Shown here piece after piece: positions 1 to 8,375 of a DNA stretch of 64,000 nucleotides (its first letter is position 1; each line of letters begins with the position of its first letter). Origin of the DNA: Nocardioides halotolerans DSM 19273 (GTDB lineage Bacteria; Actinomycetota; Actinomycetes; Propionibacteriales; Nocardioidaceae); the NCBI RefSeq assembly GCF_000422805.1, contig NZ_KE383923.1:319296-383295 (forward strand). The letters are read 5' to 3'. Both the position numbers and the translations under genes were made by a program. The notes under the pieces were generated by a model that worked only from the letters and a program-made list of their open reading frames with translations, made no database searches and was not told the origin of the DNA.

Positions 1-321
1 GTCCTCGTCGGTCATCTTGAAGAGCAGGTTGTCGCGGGTGATGCCGGCGTTGTTGACCAGCACGTGGATCCCGCCGAGCTCCTCGACGACCCGCGCGATG
101 GCGGCCTCGGCGGCCTCGGTGCTGCTGACGTCGGCGCCGACGCCGATCGCCTTCGCGTCACCCTGCAGCGGGAGCCGCTCGGCCGCCGCCGCCGCGGAGG
201 CCTCGTCGAGGTCGACGATCGCGACCGACGCCCCCTCCTCGGCGAACCGGGTGGCGGTCCCGAAACCGATGCCCTGGGCGGCGCCCGTGATGACCGCAAC
301 GCGTCCGTCGTATCGACCCAT
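1..321 (-). CDS. SDR-family oxidoreductase, FabG-like (3' end outside window)
   Basis: This is the N-terminal 107 codons of a classical short-chain dehydrogenase/reductase. The protein begins MGRYDGRVAVITGAAQGIG, which gives the TGxxxGIG dinucleotide-binding motif at residues 12-19, and carries an NNAG motif near residue 92 followed by ITRDNLLFKM, typical of 3-oxoacyl-ACP/acyl-CoA reductases. The catalytic YxxxK part lies beyond the window edge, so activity cannot be checked. The ATG at 321 is the only sensible start because the Rossmann fold begins eight residues later. The family reduces 3-oxoacyl thioesters or oxidises secondary alcohols with NAD(P); the substrate here is unknown. Confidence 0.85.
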   Translation of the reverse strand, partial: MGRYDGRVAVITGAAQGIGFGTATRFAEEGASVAIVDLDEASAAAAAERLPLQGDAKAIGVGADVSSTEAAEAAIARVVEELGGIHVLVNNAGITRDNLLFKMTDED

Positions 322-345
322 GGACGGCCACTTTAGGGGACGCCG

Positions 346-1464
346 TCAGTACGCCGACGCGCGGATCTCCCCGAGCACCAGGATCCTGGCGAACGCCTCG
401 TGCCGCCCGAGCCGGACCAGCGACGTCTCGCGGTGGCGGACGGGGTCGAAGAGCGACAGCACCGAGCGCGGCCGGTCCCCGTCGCAGCTCGCGGCGTGCT
501 CGAGCACGAGCTGGTCGCCGACCGCGGCGACCATGACCACGCTGCCCACGGCGTGCGGCACGCGCAGGTGGCGGGTGGAGTGCTTGGTCACCTTGGCGAC
601 GAACGTGTAGCCGCATCCGCCGGCCGCCTGCACGTAGAGGCTGCCGCCGGCGTAGCGCGCGTCGAGGTGCCCGTAGTCGCCTCGACCGTGGCGGCTGGTG
701 AGCCGGTGGCTCGTGCCGGCGACCGGGTCGACGAGGTGGAGGTCGCCCCGGGTGCCGCACATCTCGAGGACCTGCGCGGCGTCCCACCACCGGACCGGCG
801 TGCAGAAGGCGTCGCCGCGGAAGTGGCTGACGACGGCGCCGGTCGACGTCGAGAGCAGCCGCTGGACCCGCCCGCGCTTGACGTCGGCGGTGAGCACCGT
901 GCCGCCGGGCCCGGCGATCATGCTGCCGCTGACGCCCTCGCGCACCCGGGTCGTCTCGCCGGCCCACGAGATCCTCGACAGCACCAGCGTGTTGGAGCGC
1001 GCCCGCTTCCACGTCGTGGCCAGCACGCCAGCGCCCGCGGGGTCGAGGATCGCCGTGTTGAGCCGGACCACGTCGAGCCGGGTCGTGGCACCGGTCTCGA
1101 CGTCGACGCGGACGAGCTCGCTGCGGCGCCGGTGCGAGGCCACCAGGAGCGCGGTCGACCCGTCTACGGACCAGTCGCTGAGCGTGAAGCGGCTGTAGCC
1201 GCGCGCCGGCTGCTGGTAGATCGTACGCGTCTCCCCCGTCGGCGACACGAGCACCAGCCGCTGCTCGCGGGCGTCGATGCCGCCCTCGCGTGCGTCGCGG
1301 CCACGCTCGACCACGGCGAGGTAGGAGCCCGGCGGCACGGGGGAGGCCTGGACCGCGAGTGCTGAGGCGGTGGCGGCGGTGGGGGACGCTGCGGCGACCG
1401 GGACGGCGAGGAGGCCGGCCGCGAGGGCTGCCGCGGTGGCTGCGACGAGGGACCTGATGCTCAT
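346..1464 (-). CDS. Secreted TolB/WD40-like beta-propeller protein
   Basis: A 372-residue protein with an N-terminal signal sequence: R4, then a long Ala/Leu/Val core, with likely cleavage after the AAASP region near residue 27. The rest consists of repeated blade-like units (for example VLVSPTGETRTIY and LVRVDVETGATTRLDV) of the kind found in TolB-like propellers. Several cysteine-containing loops suit an exported protein. No catalytic motif is seen, so a binding or scaffolding role outside the membrane is the limit of what can be inferred. It lies 24 bp from the SDR gene on the same strand; linkage in function is not evident. Confidence 0.7.
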   Translation of the reverse strand: MSIRSLVAATAAALAAGLLAVPVAAASPTAATASALAVQASPVPPGSYLAVVERGRDAREGGIDAREQRLVLVSPTGETRTIYQQPARGYSRFTLSDWSVDGSTALLVASHRRRSELVRVDVETGATTRLDVVRLNTAILDPAGAGVLATTWKRARSNTLVLSRISWAGETTRVREGVSGSMIAGPGGTVLTADVKRGRVQRLLSTSTGAVVSHFRGDAFCTPVRWWDAAQVLEMCGTRGDLHLVDPVAGTSHRLTSRHGRGDYGHLDARYAGGSLYVQAAGGCGYTFVAKVTKHSTRHLRVPHAVGSVVMVAAVGDQLVLEHAASCDGDRPRSVLSLFDPVRHRETSLVRLGRHEAFARILVLGEIRASAY

Positions 1465-1501
1465 GTCCCGGGAGACGTGCCCGGGCGTCGAAGAGTTGCG
1501 C

Positions 1502-1921
1502 TCAGACGAGGGCCGCCCGCAGCTTCTCGGCGTACGCCGTCTGCTCGGCCGCGTCGGCGTACTTCGTGCGCGGCCAGAAGAACCCGCGCAGCCCGTCGGC
1601 CTTGGTGCGGGGCACCACGTGCAGGTGCAGGTGCGGGACCGACTGGCTGACGACGTTGTTCATCGCGACGAAGCTGCCCTGGGCGCCCAGCGCGTCGACC
1701 ATCGCGGTGGCGAGCCGCTGCGCCGCGGCGAGGAAGCCGTCGCGCAGCGAGGCGGGCAGGTCGGGCAGGGTCACCACGTGGTCGCGCGGCACGAGGAGCA
1801 CGTGGCCCTTGAACACCGGGCGGGTGTCGAGGAACGCCACGACGACGTCGTCCTCGAGGACCACGTCCGCGTCGGCCTCACCGGCGACGATGGTGCAGAA
1901 CAGGCAGCCCGGATCACGCAT
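1502..1921 (-). CDS. HIT-family nucleotide hydrolase/transferase
   Basis: A 139-residue histidine-triad protein. It starts with the CLFCTIVAGE zinc/entry motif (residues 6-15), has KGHVLLVPRDHV in the middle, and ends with the diagnostic His-x-His-x-His signature in PHLHLHVVPR near residues 96-105. Family members hydrolyse AMP-linked substrates such as AMP-lysine or AMP-NH2, or dinucleoside polyphosphates, in the cytosol. Length is normal for the family. It runs on the same strand as the upstream propeller gene, 37 bp away. Confidence 0.92.
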   Translation of the reverse strand: MRDPGCLFCTIVAGEADADVVLEDDVVVAFLDTRPVFKGHVLLVPRDHVVTLPDLPASLRDGFLAAAQRLATAMVDALGAQGSFVAMNNVVSQSVPHLHLHVVPRTKADGLRGFFWPRTKYADAAEQTAYAEKLRAALV

Positions 1922-2039
1922 GGGACGACGGTAGGTCAGGCGCGACCCGAGTAACGGGCCGGACGCCGTCTCCTAACGATTCGGGCTCAGCGACGCTGCC
2001 GCGGTGCCACCGCGGTGCCGGCGTGGGCGACAGTGCGGC

Positions 2040-3560
2040 ATGACACCGGTCCCCGCCCTCTGGCCCGAGACCAGGACGACGCCGCGCGAGCAGGTCGTCC
2101 GGCCGGACCGCTTCCTGGTCGTGGCGGTGGTCGTCTCGGCGGCCCTGCGGCTGCCGGGCCTGCTCGCGACGCCGAGCTCGGACGAGGCGGGATTCCTCCT
2201 GGTCGCGAGGTCGTGGGCGCCGACCGGCGACAGCCTGTACGGCCACTACTGGGTGGACCGGCCGCCCGTCCTCCTCGCTGCCTACCGGTGGAGCGACGCG
2301 CTGCTCGGCGAGCTCGGGCCGAGGCTGCTCGCCCTCGTGCTGGCCGCCGCGCTCGTGGTCGCGGTCCACCTCCTCGCCGTTCGCGTGTCGAGCCGGTCGT
2401 CGGCGCGGGTGGCGACGGTCGTGACCGTGGCGCTCCTGGCGAACCCCGACCTGTCGGCGTGGACGGCGAAGGGCGAGGTGCTCGGCACGCCCCTCGTGGT
2501 GCTCTCGTGGCTGCTGCTCGTGCGGGCGCTCGACCGCGGCTCGGGGCGCGCCGCGGTCCTGGCCGGGTGCTGCGCGATGACGGCGTGCGGGTTCAAGCAG
2601 AGCCTGGTCGGCGGGCTGGTCTTCGCGGCCATGCTGCTGGTCGCGTCGTTGGGCTCCGACCGGCTGCCGCCCGGTCGGGTGCTGCGGGTGGGCGGCCGGT
2701 TCGCGATCGGCGCCGCGGTGCCGGTGCTCACCGGGCTCGCCTGGCTCGCCGTCAGCCCGGCCACCGTCTCGTCGGCGTGGCACCAGGTGGTCGGCTTCCG
2801 GGCCGACGCCTCCGCGGTGCTGGCGGCGAGCGACTCGAGAGCACCGGTCGAGCGCGCCCACGAGCTGCTCTGGATCTTCGTCGTCTGCGGCATGGCGCCG
2901 CTCGTCGTGCTGGCCGTCGCGTCGCTGCGCCGCTGGTGGTCGCGCTGGCCGGCGTTCTCGCTCGCCCTGGTCGCGACGACCGTCGTCGACCTCGTCGGCG
3001 TCGGGGTCAGCGGCAGCTACTGGCACGCCTACCTGGTGCCCCTGGTACCCGACGTCGCGCTGCTCGCGGCGCTGGCGGTGTCGTGCACGCCGCCGTTCCG
3101 CTCGCTGACCCGGCTGGTCGCCGCGCTGACCGTGGTCGCCGCCGTGCCGGCGTACGCCGGGTTCGCGGAGGCGCGGCTGGTCTCCCCCACCCCCTCGGGA
3201 CCCTGGCAGGTGGGGCACGCGATCTCGCTGGTGTCGGGCCGCGACGACACGATCGTGAGCCTCTACGGCAGCGCGGAGCTGGTCGAGGCCTCGGGCCTCC
3301 CCTCGCCCTACCGGCACCTCTGGTCGCTGCCGATGCGCACCCTCGACCCCGACCAGGACGAGCTGCGCGCGGTGCTCTCCGGGCCGGACGCGCCGACGTG
3401 GGTCGTGGCGGTGCTGCCGCTGAGCTCCTGGCACATCGACGACGACCGACGGCTGCGCGACCTCCTCATGACCCGCTACCGCCTCATCACCCCCCGGTGC
3501 GGCCCGCTGCTGTGGGTGCGCGACGACACCCTCCGGGCGCGCCCGACACTCGACTGCTAG
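2040..3560 (+). CDS. Polytopic membrane glycosyltransferase-like protein (GT-C type)
   Basis: A 506-residue membrane protein. The start is set at ATG 2040 (MTPVPALW) rather than the upstream in-frame codon at 2004, because the extra residues are Arg/Cys-rich and unlike a protein start. After a short N-terminal tail, about ten hydrophobic segments follow. An acidic motif SSDEAGFLLVARSW sits in the first extracytoplasmic loop (about residues 43-56), which is where GT-C enzymes of the ArnT/PMT/DUF2029 type carry their catalytic Asp-Glu pair. The likely role is transfer of a sugar from a polyprenyl-phosphate donor to a cell-envelope acceptor. The family is inferred from topology and the acidic motif, not from a close match. 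Confidence 0.6.
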   Translation: MTPVPALWPETRTTPREQVVRPDRFLVVAVVVSAALRLPGLLATPSSDEAGFLLVARSWAPTGDSLYGHYWVDRPPVLLAAYRWSDALLGELGPRLLALVLAAALVVAVHLLAVRVSSRSSARVATVVTVALLANPDLSAWTAKGEVLGTPLVVLSWLLLVRALDRGSGRAAVLAGCCAMTACGFKQSLVGGLVFAAMLLVASLGSDRLPPGRVLRVGGRFAIGAAVPVLTGLAWLAVSPATVSSAWHQVVGFRADASAVLAASDSRAPVERAHELLWIFVVCGMAPLVVLAVASLRRWWSRWPAFSLALVATTVVDLVGVGVSGSYWHAYLVPLVPDVALLAALAVSCTPPFRSLTRLVAALTVVAAVPAYAGFAEARLVSPTPSGPWQVGHAISLVSGRDDTIVSLYGSAELVEASGLPSPYRHLWSLPMRTLDPDQDELRAVLSGPDAPTWVVAVLPLSSWHIDDDRRLRDLLMTRYRLITPRCGPLLWVRDDTLRARPTLDC

Positions 3561-3663
3561 CAGGGCGACGCCCGCGGCGCGGGCGACGACGTATGCTGCG
3601 AGCAACGACGCACCGGGCTCGAGCAACGGGCACGGACCACGCCCGCCACCGCGGTGGCACCCC

Positions 3664-4326
3664 ATGAGAGCCGGGCCCGCCGTGCCACGTCGTGACCGCA
3701 TCCGCATCGCGATCGCCAACGACCACCCGGTCGTCGTGCGAGGGCTCGCCGCCGTCGTGCGGGCGCACGGTGACCGGTTCGTCCTCGTCCCGTCGGCGAG
3801 CGGTCTGGTGGACGACGCCGCCCCCGACCGGGCCCCGGTCGACATCGTCATCTACGACGACTTCGTCGCCAGCCGGCCCGTCAAGGACTACGTCGCCGCG
3901 GTCGGCCCGCGGGTCGTCGTGCTGGGCGGCGGCTCGACCTGGCCGGCGGTGACGGCCGCGCTCGAGGCCGGCGCCGCGGGCTACCTCTACAAGGGGATCT
4001 CCGAGGCCGATCTTCTCGCGGCGCTGGAGCAGGTGCACGCCGGGGAGCACGTGGTCGCCCTGGCGCCGGGCACCGGCCGCGCTCGCGGCCTGGGCAACTG
4101 GCCGGGTCGCGAGCTGGGCCTCTCACCGCGCGAGGCCGAGATCCTCGCCTGGCACTGCCGGGGCCTGACGGACGACGCCATCGCCGCCACCGTGATGCTG
4201 AGCGTCGAGGCGGTGCAGGCGCAGCTCCCCGAGATCTACCGCAAGATCGGGGTCGGGGACCGCGCGCAGGCGGTCGCCTTCGGCACCTCCCACGACTTCC
4301 TGCCGCCGGACCCGACCGCCGGCTGA
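3664..4326 (+). CDS. NarL/LuxR-type response regulator
   Basis: A 220-residue protein with an N-terminal receiver-like domain and a C-terminal LuxR helix-turn-helix. The receiver starts RIRIAIANDHPVVVRGL, with Asn-Asp in place of the usual Asp-Asp acidic pair. The probable phospho-acceptor lies in IVIYDDF (about residues 58-64), and the conserved lysine is in YLYKGIS. The output domain LSPREAEILAWHCRGL (about residues 152-167) matches the LuxR/GerE helix pattern. No histidine kinase lies next to it, so it is an orphan here. Its stop abuts the stop of the convergent gene directly (TGATCA). Confidence 0.85.
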   Translation: MRAGPAVPRRDRIRIAIANDHPVVVRGLAAVVRAHGDRFVLVPSASGLVDDAAPDRAPVDIVIYDDFVASRPVKDYVAAVGPRVVVLGGGSTWPAVTAALEAGAAGYLYKGISEADLLAALEQVHAGEHVVALAPGTGRARGLGNWPGRELGLSPREAEILAWHCRGLTDDAIAATVMLSVEAVQAQLPEIYRKIGVGDRAQAVAFGTSHDFLPPDPTAG

Positions 4327-5349
4327 TCAGCCCAGCAGGCCGAGCGTGCCGGCGTGGCGGCGTACGGCGTCGCTGTCCGCCGCGAGCACGAACGGCACCT
4401 CGTGGTCCCAGGCGTCGCTCACCCTCTCGACCCGCCCGTCGCCAGGGTCGAGGCGGACCTCGCGGATGTAGACCGCGAGCACCCGGTCGGGGTGCGACCG
4501 GACGATGTCGGCGTAGACCTCCGGGTCCTTCTCGCCCGAGTCGCCGATCAGCACGAACCGCACGTCGGGGTGCAGCTCGAGGATCTCGTGGATGCGCCCG
4601 TGCTTGGGCTCGCGGCCGCCGCCCGCGCCGAGGAGGTCGCGCAGCAGCACCGGCCCGAGCGGGAAGTCGCGGTGCCGCAGGAAGCCGAGCAGGAAGGTGT
4701 GCAGGTTCCACGGGCTGGAGGACACGTAGAAGACCGGGTTGGCGGTCGCGGAGAGGTCGCGGTAGAGCGCGGCGGCGCCCGGGAACGGCGTGCGCGTGAG
4801 CGCCGACCCGGTGAAGGTCTGCCGCAGCATCTGCCCGACCCGCTGGACCCCCGTCTCGAGGATCGTGTCGTCGACGTCGGAGATGATCCCGAACCGCGCG
4901 TCCGCGGCCGGCACGCGGACCTGCACCGGGGTGGTGTGCGGCTCGGTCAGTCCGCGGTAGGACCCCGCGAGCTCGATCGTCCCCTGCGTCCACGGGCTGC
5001 TGAGGGCGTCGGCCGACGGGTGCAGGCGCGCCAGGAAGTAGCCCTCGGCATCCGTCTCGGTCTCCACGGTCGCGTCGCCGACGATCACGCGCAGCGGGAC
5101 GCCCGGCAGCTCGTCGGTCACGAAGCCGCGCACCGTGCGCAGCACCGCAGCGCCCACCCCCTCGCCGTCGACGGCCTCGCTCGGCGGCGGGTCGTCGAGC
5201 ACGCGCCCGCGCACCACGACCCCCTGCGCGCCGCCGTGCCCGAGGTAGGCCTCGATCCGGAAGCTCTCCGGCGGGCCCGACCGCGACCGGCGCAGCCGTG
5301 CGGCGTCCCACGTCCTCTCGACGGCGGCCGCCCACCGGCTCGCGCTCAT
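4327..5349 (-). CDS. App1-family (DUF2183) phosphatidate phosphatase-like protein
   Basis: A 340-residue protein whose central part has the HAD-type nucleophile motif GIISDVDDTILETG (DxDxT, around residues 150-163), followed by FYVSSSPWNLHTFLLGFL and later RFVLIGDSGEKDPEVYADIV. These are the hallmarks of the App1/DUF2183 family, in which yeast App1p is a Mg-dependent phosphatidate phosphatase. The N-terminal domain (about residues 30-130) looks like the beta-rich domain usually found in bacterial members. It is likely cytosolic or membrane-associated and acts on phospholipids or other phosphates. It ends base-to-base with the response regulator gene. Confidence 0.85.
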   Translation of the reverse strand: MSASRWAAAVERTWDAARLRRSRSGPPESFRIEAYLGHGGAQGVVVRGRVLDDPPPSEAVDGEGVGAAVLRTVRGFVTDELPGVPLRVIVGDATVETETDAEGYFLARLHPSADALSSPWTQGTIELAGSYRGLTEPHTTPVQVRVPAADARFGIISDVDDTILETGVQRVGQMLRQTFTGSALTRTPFPGAAALYRDLSATANPVFYVSSSPWNLHTFLLGFLRHRDFPLGPVLLRDLLGAGGGREPKHGRIHEILELHPDVRFVLIGDSGEKDPEVYADIVRSHPDRVLAVYIREVRLDPGDGRVERVSDAWDHEVPFVLAADSDAVRRHAGTLGLLG

Positions 5350-5447
5350 CCGGTCAGCCTAGAAGGCCGCGTCGGGGCCGGATAATCCGCATCGCGGACT
5401 TCCTTTGTCCGAGATAGCGTGATGGCCCACGAGATCGGAGGACAGCG

Positions 5448-6197
5448 ATGCGCATCGCCATCGCCGGAGCGACCGGCAACATAGGAACCCTGACCCGGAC
5501 CGCCCTGGAGGAGGCCGGGCACGTCGTCGTGCCCCTCAGCCGCTCCCTGGGCATCGACCTGACGACCGGGGACGGCCTCGACGCGGCACTCTCGGGCGTC
5601 GACGCGGTCGTCGACGTCACGAACTCCACGGCGACCGACCCCGACGAGGTCGTCGCGCGCTTCGGCGCCATGACCCGCAACCTCCTCGACGCCGAGGCCC
5701 GCGCAGGGGTGCCGCACCACGTGCTGCTCTCCATCGCCGGGGTCGACCGGGTGACCGGCAACGCCCACTACGCCGGGAAGCGCGAGCAGGAGCGGCTCGT
5801 GCGGACCGGTGCCGTGCCGTGGACGATCGTCCCGGCGACGCAGTTCCACGACTTCGCCGCGATGGTCACGAGCTGGACCGAGCGCGACGGCGCCGCGACG
5901 ATCGCCCCGCTGCTCGTCCAGCCGATCGCGCCGGCCGACGTGGCCGACGTGCTCGCCGAGGTCGCCGTCGGCGAGCCCGAGGGGGACTACCGCGACGTCG
6001 CCGGCCCCGAGCCGCAGGACCTCGTCGACATGGCCCGGCGGACCCACCAGGCGCAGGGCCGGTCGGTCACGCTCGTGCCCACGTGGTCGGGCCTGTTCGG
6101 CGCAGAGATGGCGGGCGACGTGCTGCTGCCCCGGCCCGAAGCGCGGATCGCGCCGACGACGTTCGAGGAGTGGCTCACCTCCCAGCGCGCGACCTGA
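5448..6197 (+). CDS. NAD(P)-binding NmrA-like/atypical SDR protein
   Basis: A 249-residue Rossmann-fold protein that begins MRIAIAGATGNIGTLTRTAL, giving the GxxGxxG motif of the atypical SDR/NmrA group at residues 7-13. It lacks the classical YxxxK but has HHVLLSIAGVDRV and YAGKREQERLVRTGAVPWTIV, the pattern of NAD(P)H-dependent quinone reductase-like sensors such as QorB. The role may be quinone or redox sensing. GGAGGACAG upstream of ATG 5448 serves as the ribosome site. The 3' end overlaps the convergent gene by 23 bp. Confidence 0.8.
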   Translation: MRIAIAGATGNIGTLTRTALEEAGHVVVPLSRSLGIDLTTGDGLDAALSGVDAVVDVTNSTATDPDEVVARFGAMTRNLLDAEARAGVPHHVLLSIAGVDRVTGNAHYAGKREQERLVRTGAVPWTIVPATQFHDFAAMVTSWTERDGAATIAPLLVQPIAPADVADVLAEVAVGEPEGDYRDVAGPEPQDLVDMARRTHQAQGRSVTLVPTWSGLFGAEMAGDVLLPRPEARIAPTTFEEWLTSQRAT

Positions 6198-6732
6198 CCG
6201 GGCGCTCGCCGCGCAGGTCCTCGACCCGCACGAGCGTCGTGTACGTCGTCGCGTCGAGCTCCACCACCGAGAACTCGCCCGCGGGCGCCGGTCCGTGGAC
6301 GGCAGCGCTGACGACGGCGTACGACCGCCCGGCCGGGCCGTGCTCGGAGCCCAGCAGCCGCAGCCACTCCTCGTCGAAGGGGCGGTCGGCGTCGACGACG
6401 TACATCCAGTCGTCGTGGTGACGGACGCTCAGCAGGTCGTCGGCCCACAGGGTCAGCACCCGGTCCGGGTCGGGGGCGCCGACGAGGCCGCCGAACCCGG
6501 TCCGGGGATCTGCGAGGTCGGCCGACCGGGCCGGGTCGACGAGCAGGTGCAGGAGCGGGACGTCCGGGCGCGCGCGGCGTCGCCGGACGGGCTGGTCGCG
6601 CAGGTATCCCAGCTGGCAGGTCCGGAGCACCTGGCGGTGGCGGACCCCGCTCCAGGAGTCGAACAGGCGCGCGTAGTCCGCCAGGTCGGCGAGGCGCGCC
6701 GGGCTGTGGTGCTCGGTCTGGCAGTGGGTCAT
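6175..6732 (-). CDS. Hypothetical protein (185 aa)
   Basis: I do not recognise a family. The protein begins MTHCQTEHHSPARLADLADYARLFDSW and reads as a mixed alpha/beta cytosolic protein with good actinobacterial codon use. The ATG at 6732 is preferred over an in-frame codon at 6906, because that extension would run through the perfect inverted repeat at 6808-6850 and into the start of the divergent cytochrome b gene. It lacks a signal peptide or membrane segment. Divergence from qcrB across a strong palindrome suggests shared control of the two genes. Confidence 0.6.
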   Translation of the reverse strand: MTHCQTEHHSPARLADLADYARLFDSWSGVRHRQVLRTCQLGYLRDQPVRRRRARPDVPLLHLLVDPARSADLADPRTGFGGLVGAPDPDRVLTLWADDLLSVRHHDDWMYVVDADRPFDEEWLRLLGSEHGPAGRSYAVVSAAVHGPAPAGEFSVVELDATTYTTLVRVEDLRGERPVRSRAGR

Positions 6733-6807
6733 CGGTGGTCTCCCGGGTCGACCGGGCGCGCTCGGCGTGAGCGGCCCGCTGCCCCAGAAGACGCATCCGA
6801 CCCCGCC

Positions 6808-6850
6808 GTGTGTGACATCCGCTGGGACATCGGGCGCGGATGTCACACAC
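6808..6850. promoter_or_regulatory. Perfect 15-bp inverted repeat between divergent genes
   Basis: The left arm GTGTGTGACATCCGC (6808-6822) and right arm GCGGATGTCACACAC (6836-6850) are exact reverse complements with a 13-bp spacer. It sits between the hypothetical gene starting at 6732 and qcrB starting at 6891. There is no T-run and it lies upstream of both genes, so an operator (one dimer per arm, or one large site) is more likely than a terminator. TGTGAC..GTCACA resembles half-sites of CRP/FNR-type regulators, but the spacing does not match a single CRP box. The regulator is unknown. Confidence 0.65.
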
Positions 6851-6890
6851 GGAGCACGGCGAACGTCTAGTGGGCATGGAGAGGACTCGC

Positions 6891-8360
6891 ATGAGCCAGG
6901 TGGCACGGACGACGTCCGGCCCGGCCCTGCCGCAGACCGAGCGACGCGGGGTGGCGGCCACCCGCTGGGCCGACGAGAGGCTCGGCCTGGCGAAGGCCGT
7001 CCGTCCCTACGTGCGCAAGGTCTTCCCCGACCACTGGTCGTTCATGCTGGGCGAGGTCGCGATGTGGAGCTTCGTCGTGCTCCTGCTGTCGGGGATCTTC
7101 CTCAGCATGTGGTTCGACCCGAGCATGGCGGAGTCGGAGTACGCCGGCAGCTACTCGCCGCTGCGCGGCGTGCCGACGTCCGCGGCGTTCGCGTCGACCC
7201 TCGACATCTCCTTCGAGGTCCGCGGCGGGCTGCTCATGCGCCAGATCCACCACTGGGCGGCGCAGGTGTTCATCGCCGGGATGATGATCCACCTGCTGCG
7301 GGTCTACTTCACCGGCGCGTTCCGCAAGCCCCGCGAGGTGACGTGGTCACTGGGCGCGACCATGCTGCTGCTCGGCACGCTGGAGGGCTTCCTCGGCTAC
7401 TCGCTCCCCGACGACCTGCTGTCGGGCACGGGCCTGCGCGCGACGGACGGCTTCATCAAGGCGACGCCGGTCGTGGGGTCCTACCTGTCGTCGTTCCTCT
7501 TCGGTGGCGAGTTCCCGGGGAGCGATGTGATCCCGCGGTTCTACATCCTGCACGTGCTGATCGTGCCCGGGCTGATCCTCGCCCTGATGGCCGCGCACCT
7601 GATCCTGATCTTCTACCACAAGCACACGCAGTGGCCCGGGCCCGGACGCGAGGAGAAGAACGTCGTCGGCTACCCGTTCCTGCCGGTCTACATCGCGAAG
7701 ACGACCGGCTTCTTCTTCATCGTCTTCGGCACCCTCGCGCTCATGGGCGCGATGCTCTCGATCAACCCGGTGTGGAAGTACGGGCCCTACGACCCGTCGA
7801 AGGTGACCGCCGGCTCGCAGCCCGACTGGTACATGGGCTGGCCCGACGGGCTGCTCCGCCTGATGCCGCCGCTCGAGACGCACCTGTGGGGCCACACCGT
7901 CTCGTGGAACATCATCCTGCCGATCCTCGTGATGCCGCTCCTGCTCTGGACCGTCGTCCTCTCCCTGCCGTTCGTCGAGGCCTGGCTCACCGGCGACAAG
8001 CGCGTCCACCACCTGCTGCAGCGGCCGCGCGACGTACCGAACCGCACGGCGCTGATGGTCTCGCTGATCACCTTCTACGGCCTCTCGTGGTCGGCCGGCG
8101 GCAACGACATCCTGGCCACCCAGCTGCACCTGTCGATCAACCAGATCACGTGGTTCCTGCGCTTCGCGGTGCTGCTCGGACCGCCGCTCGCGTTCGTGGT
8201 GACGCGCATGGTGTGCCGCTCGCTCCAGGACGTCGACCGCGAACGCCGCGAGCACGGCCAGGAGATGGGCATCATCGACCGCTCGCCCGACGGCGGCTAC
8301 AGCGAGCGGCACCTCGAGCCCGCGGGCAGGCGCACCCCGCAGCTCACCGGGCGCGAGTGA
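6891..8360 (+). CDS. qcrB: Cytochrome bc1 complex cytochrome b subunit (stand-alone QcrB)
   Basis: A 489-residue membrane protein of the actinobacterial QcrB type, normally the haem b/quinone-binding core of the bcc complex. Histidine pairs for two b haems lie in QIHHWAAQVFIAGMMIHLLR and in YILHVL followed by AAHLILIFYHKH. The quinol-oxidation motif appears as PDWY (the actinobacterial form of PEWY), followed by MGWPDGLLRLMPP. The start is set at ATG 6891, 5-6 nt after a GGAGAGGA ribosome site; earlier in-frame codons at 6840 and 6876 lie in or next to the palindrome. Canonical qcrB lies in a qcrCAB operon; here no qcrA, qcrC or cytochrome oxidase genes adjoin, so this is probably a second copy. 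Confidence 0.93.
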   Translation: MSQVARTTSGPALPQTERRGVAATRWADERLGLAKAVRPYVRKVFPDHWSFMLGEVAMWSFVVLLLSGIFLSMWFDPSMAESEYAGSYSPLRGVPTSAAFASTLDISFEVRGGLLMRQIHHWAAQVFIAGMMIHLLRVYFTGAFRKPREVTWSLGATMLLLGTLEGFLGYSLPDDLLSGTGLRATDGFIKATPVVGSYLSSFLFGGEFPGSDVIPRFYILHVLIVPGLILALMAAHLILIFYHKHTQWPGPGREEKNVVGYPFLPVYIAKTTGFFFIVFGTLALMGAMLSINPVWKYGPYDPSKVTAGSQPDWYMGWPDGLLRLMPPLETHLWGHTVSWNIILPILVMPLLLWTVVLSLPFVEAWLTGDKRVHHLLQRPRDVPNRTALMVSLITFYGLSWSAGGNDILATQLHLSINQITWFLRFAVLLGPPLAFVVTRMVCRSLQDVDRERREHGQEMGIIDRSPDGGYSERHLEPAGRRTPQLTGRE

Positions 8361-8375
8361 CCTCGTCCGTCGAGG

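Noticed and set aside
1914..3851. Long minus-strand frame opposite the GT-C-like gene
   Set aside because: Composition is low-complexity (Arg, Asp, Gly, His) and the plus strand encodes a coherent membrane protein.
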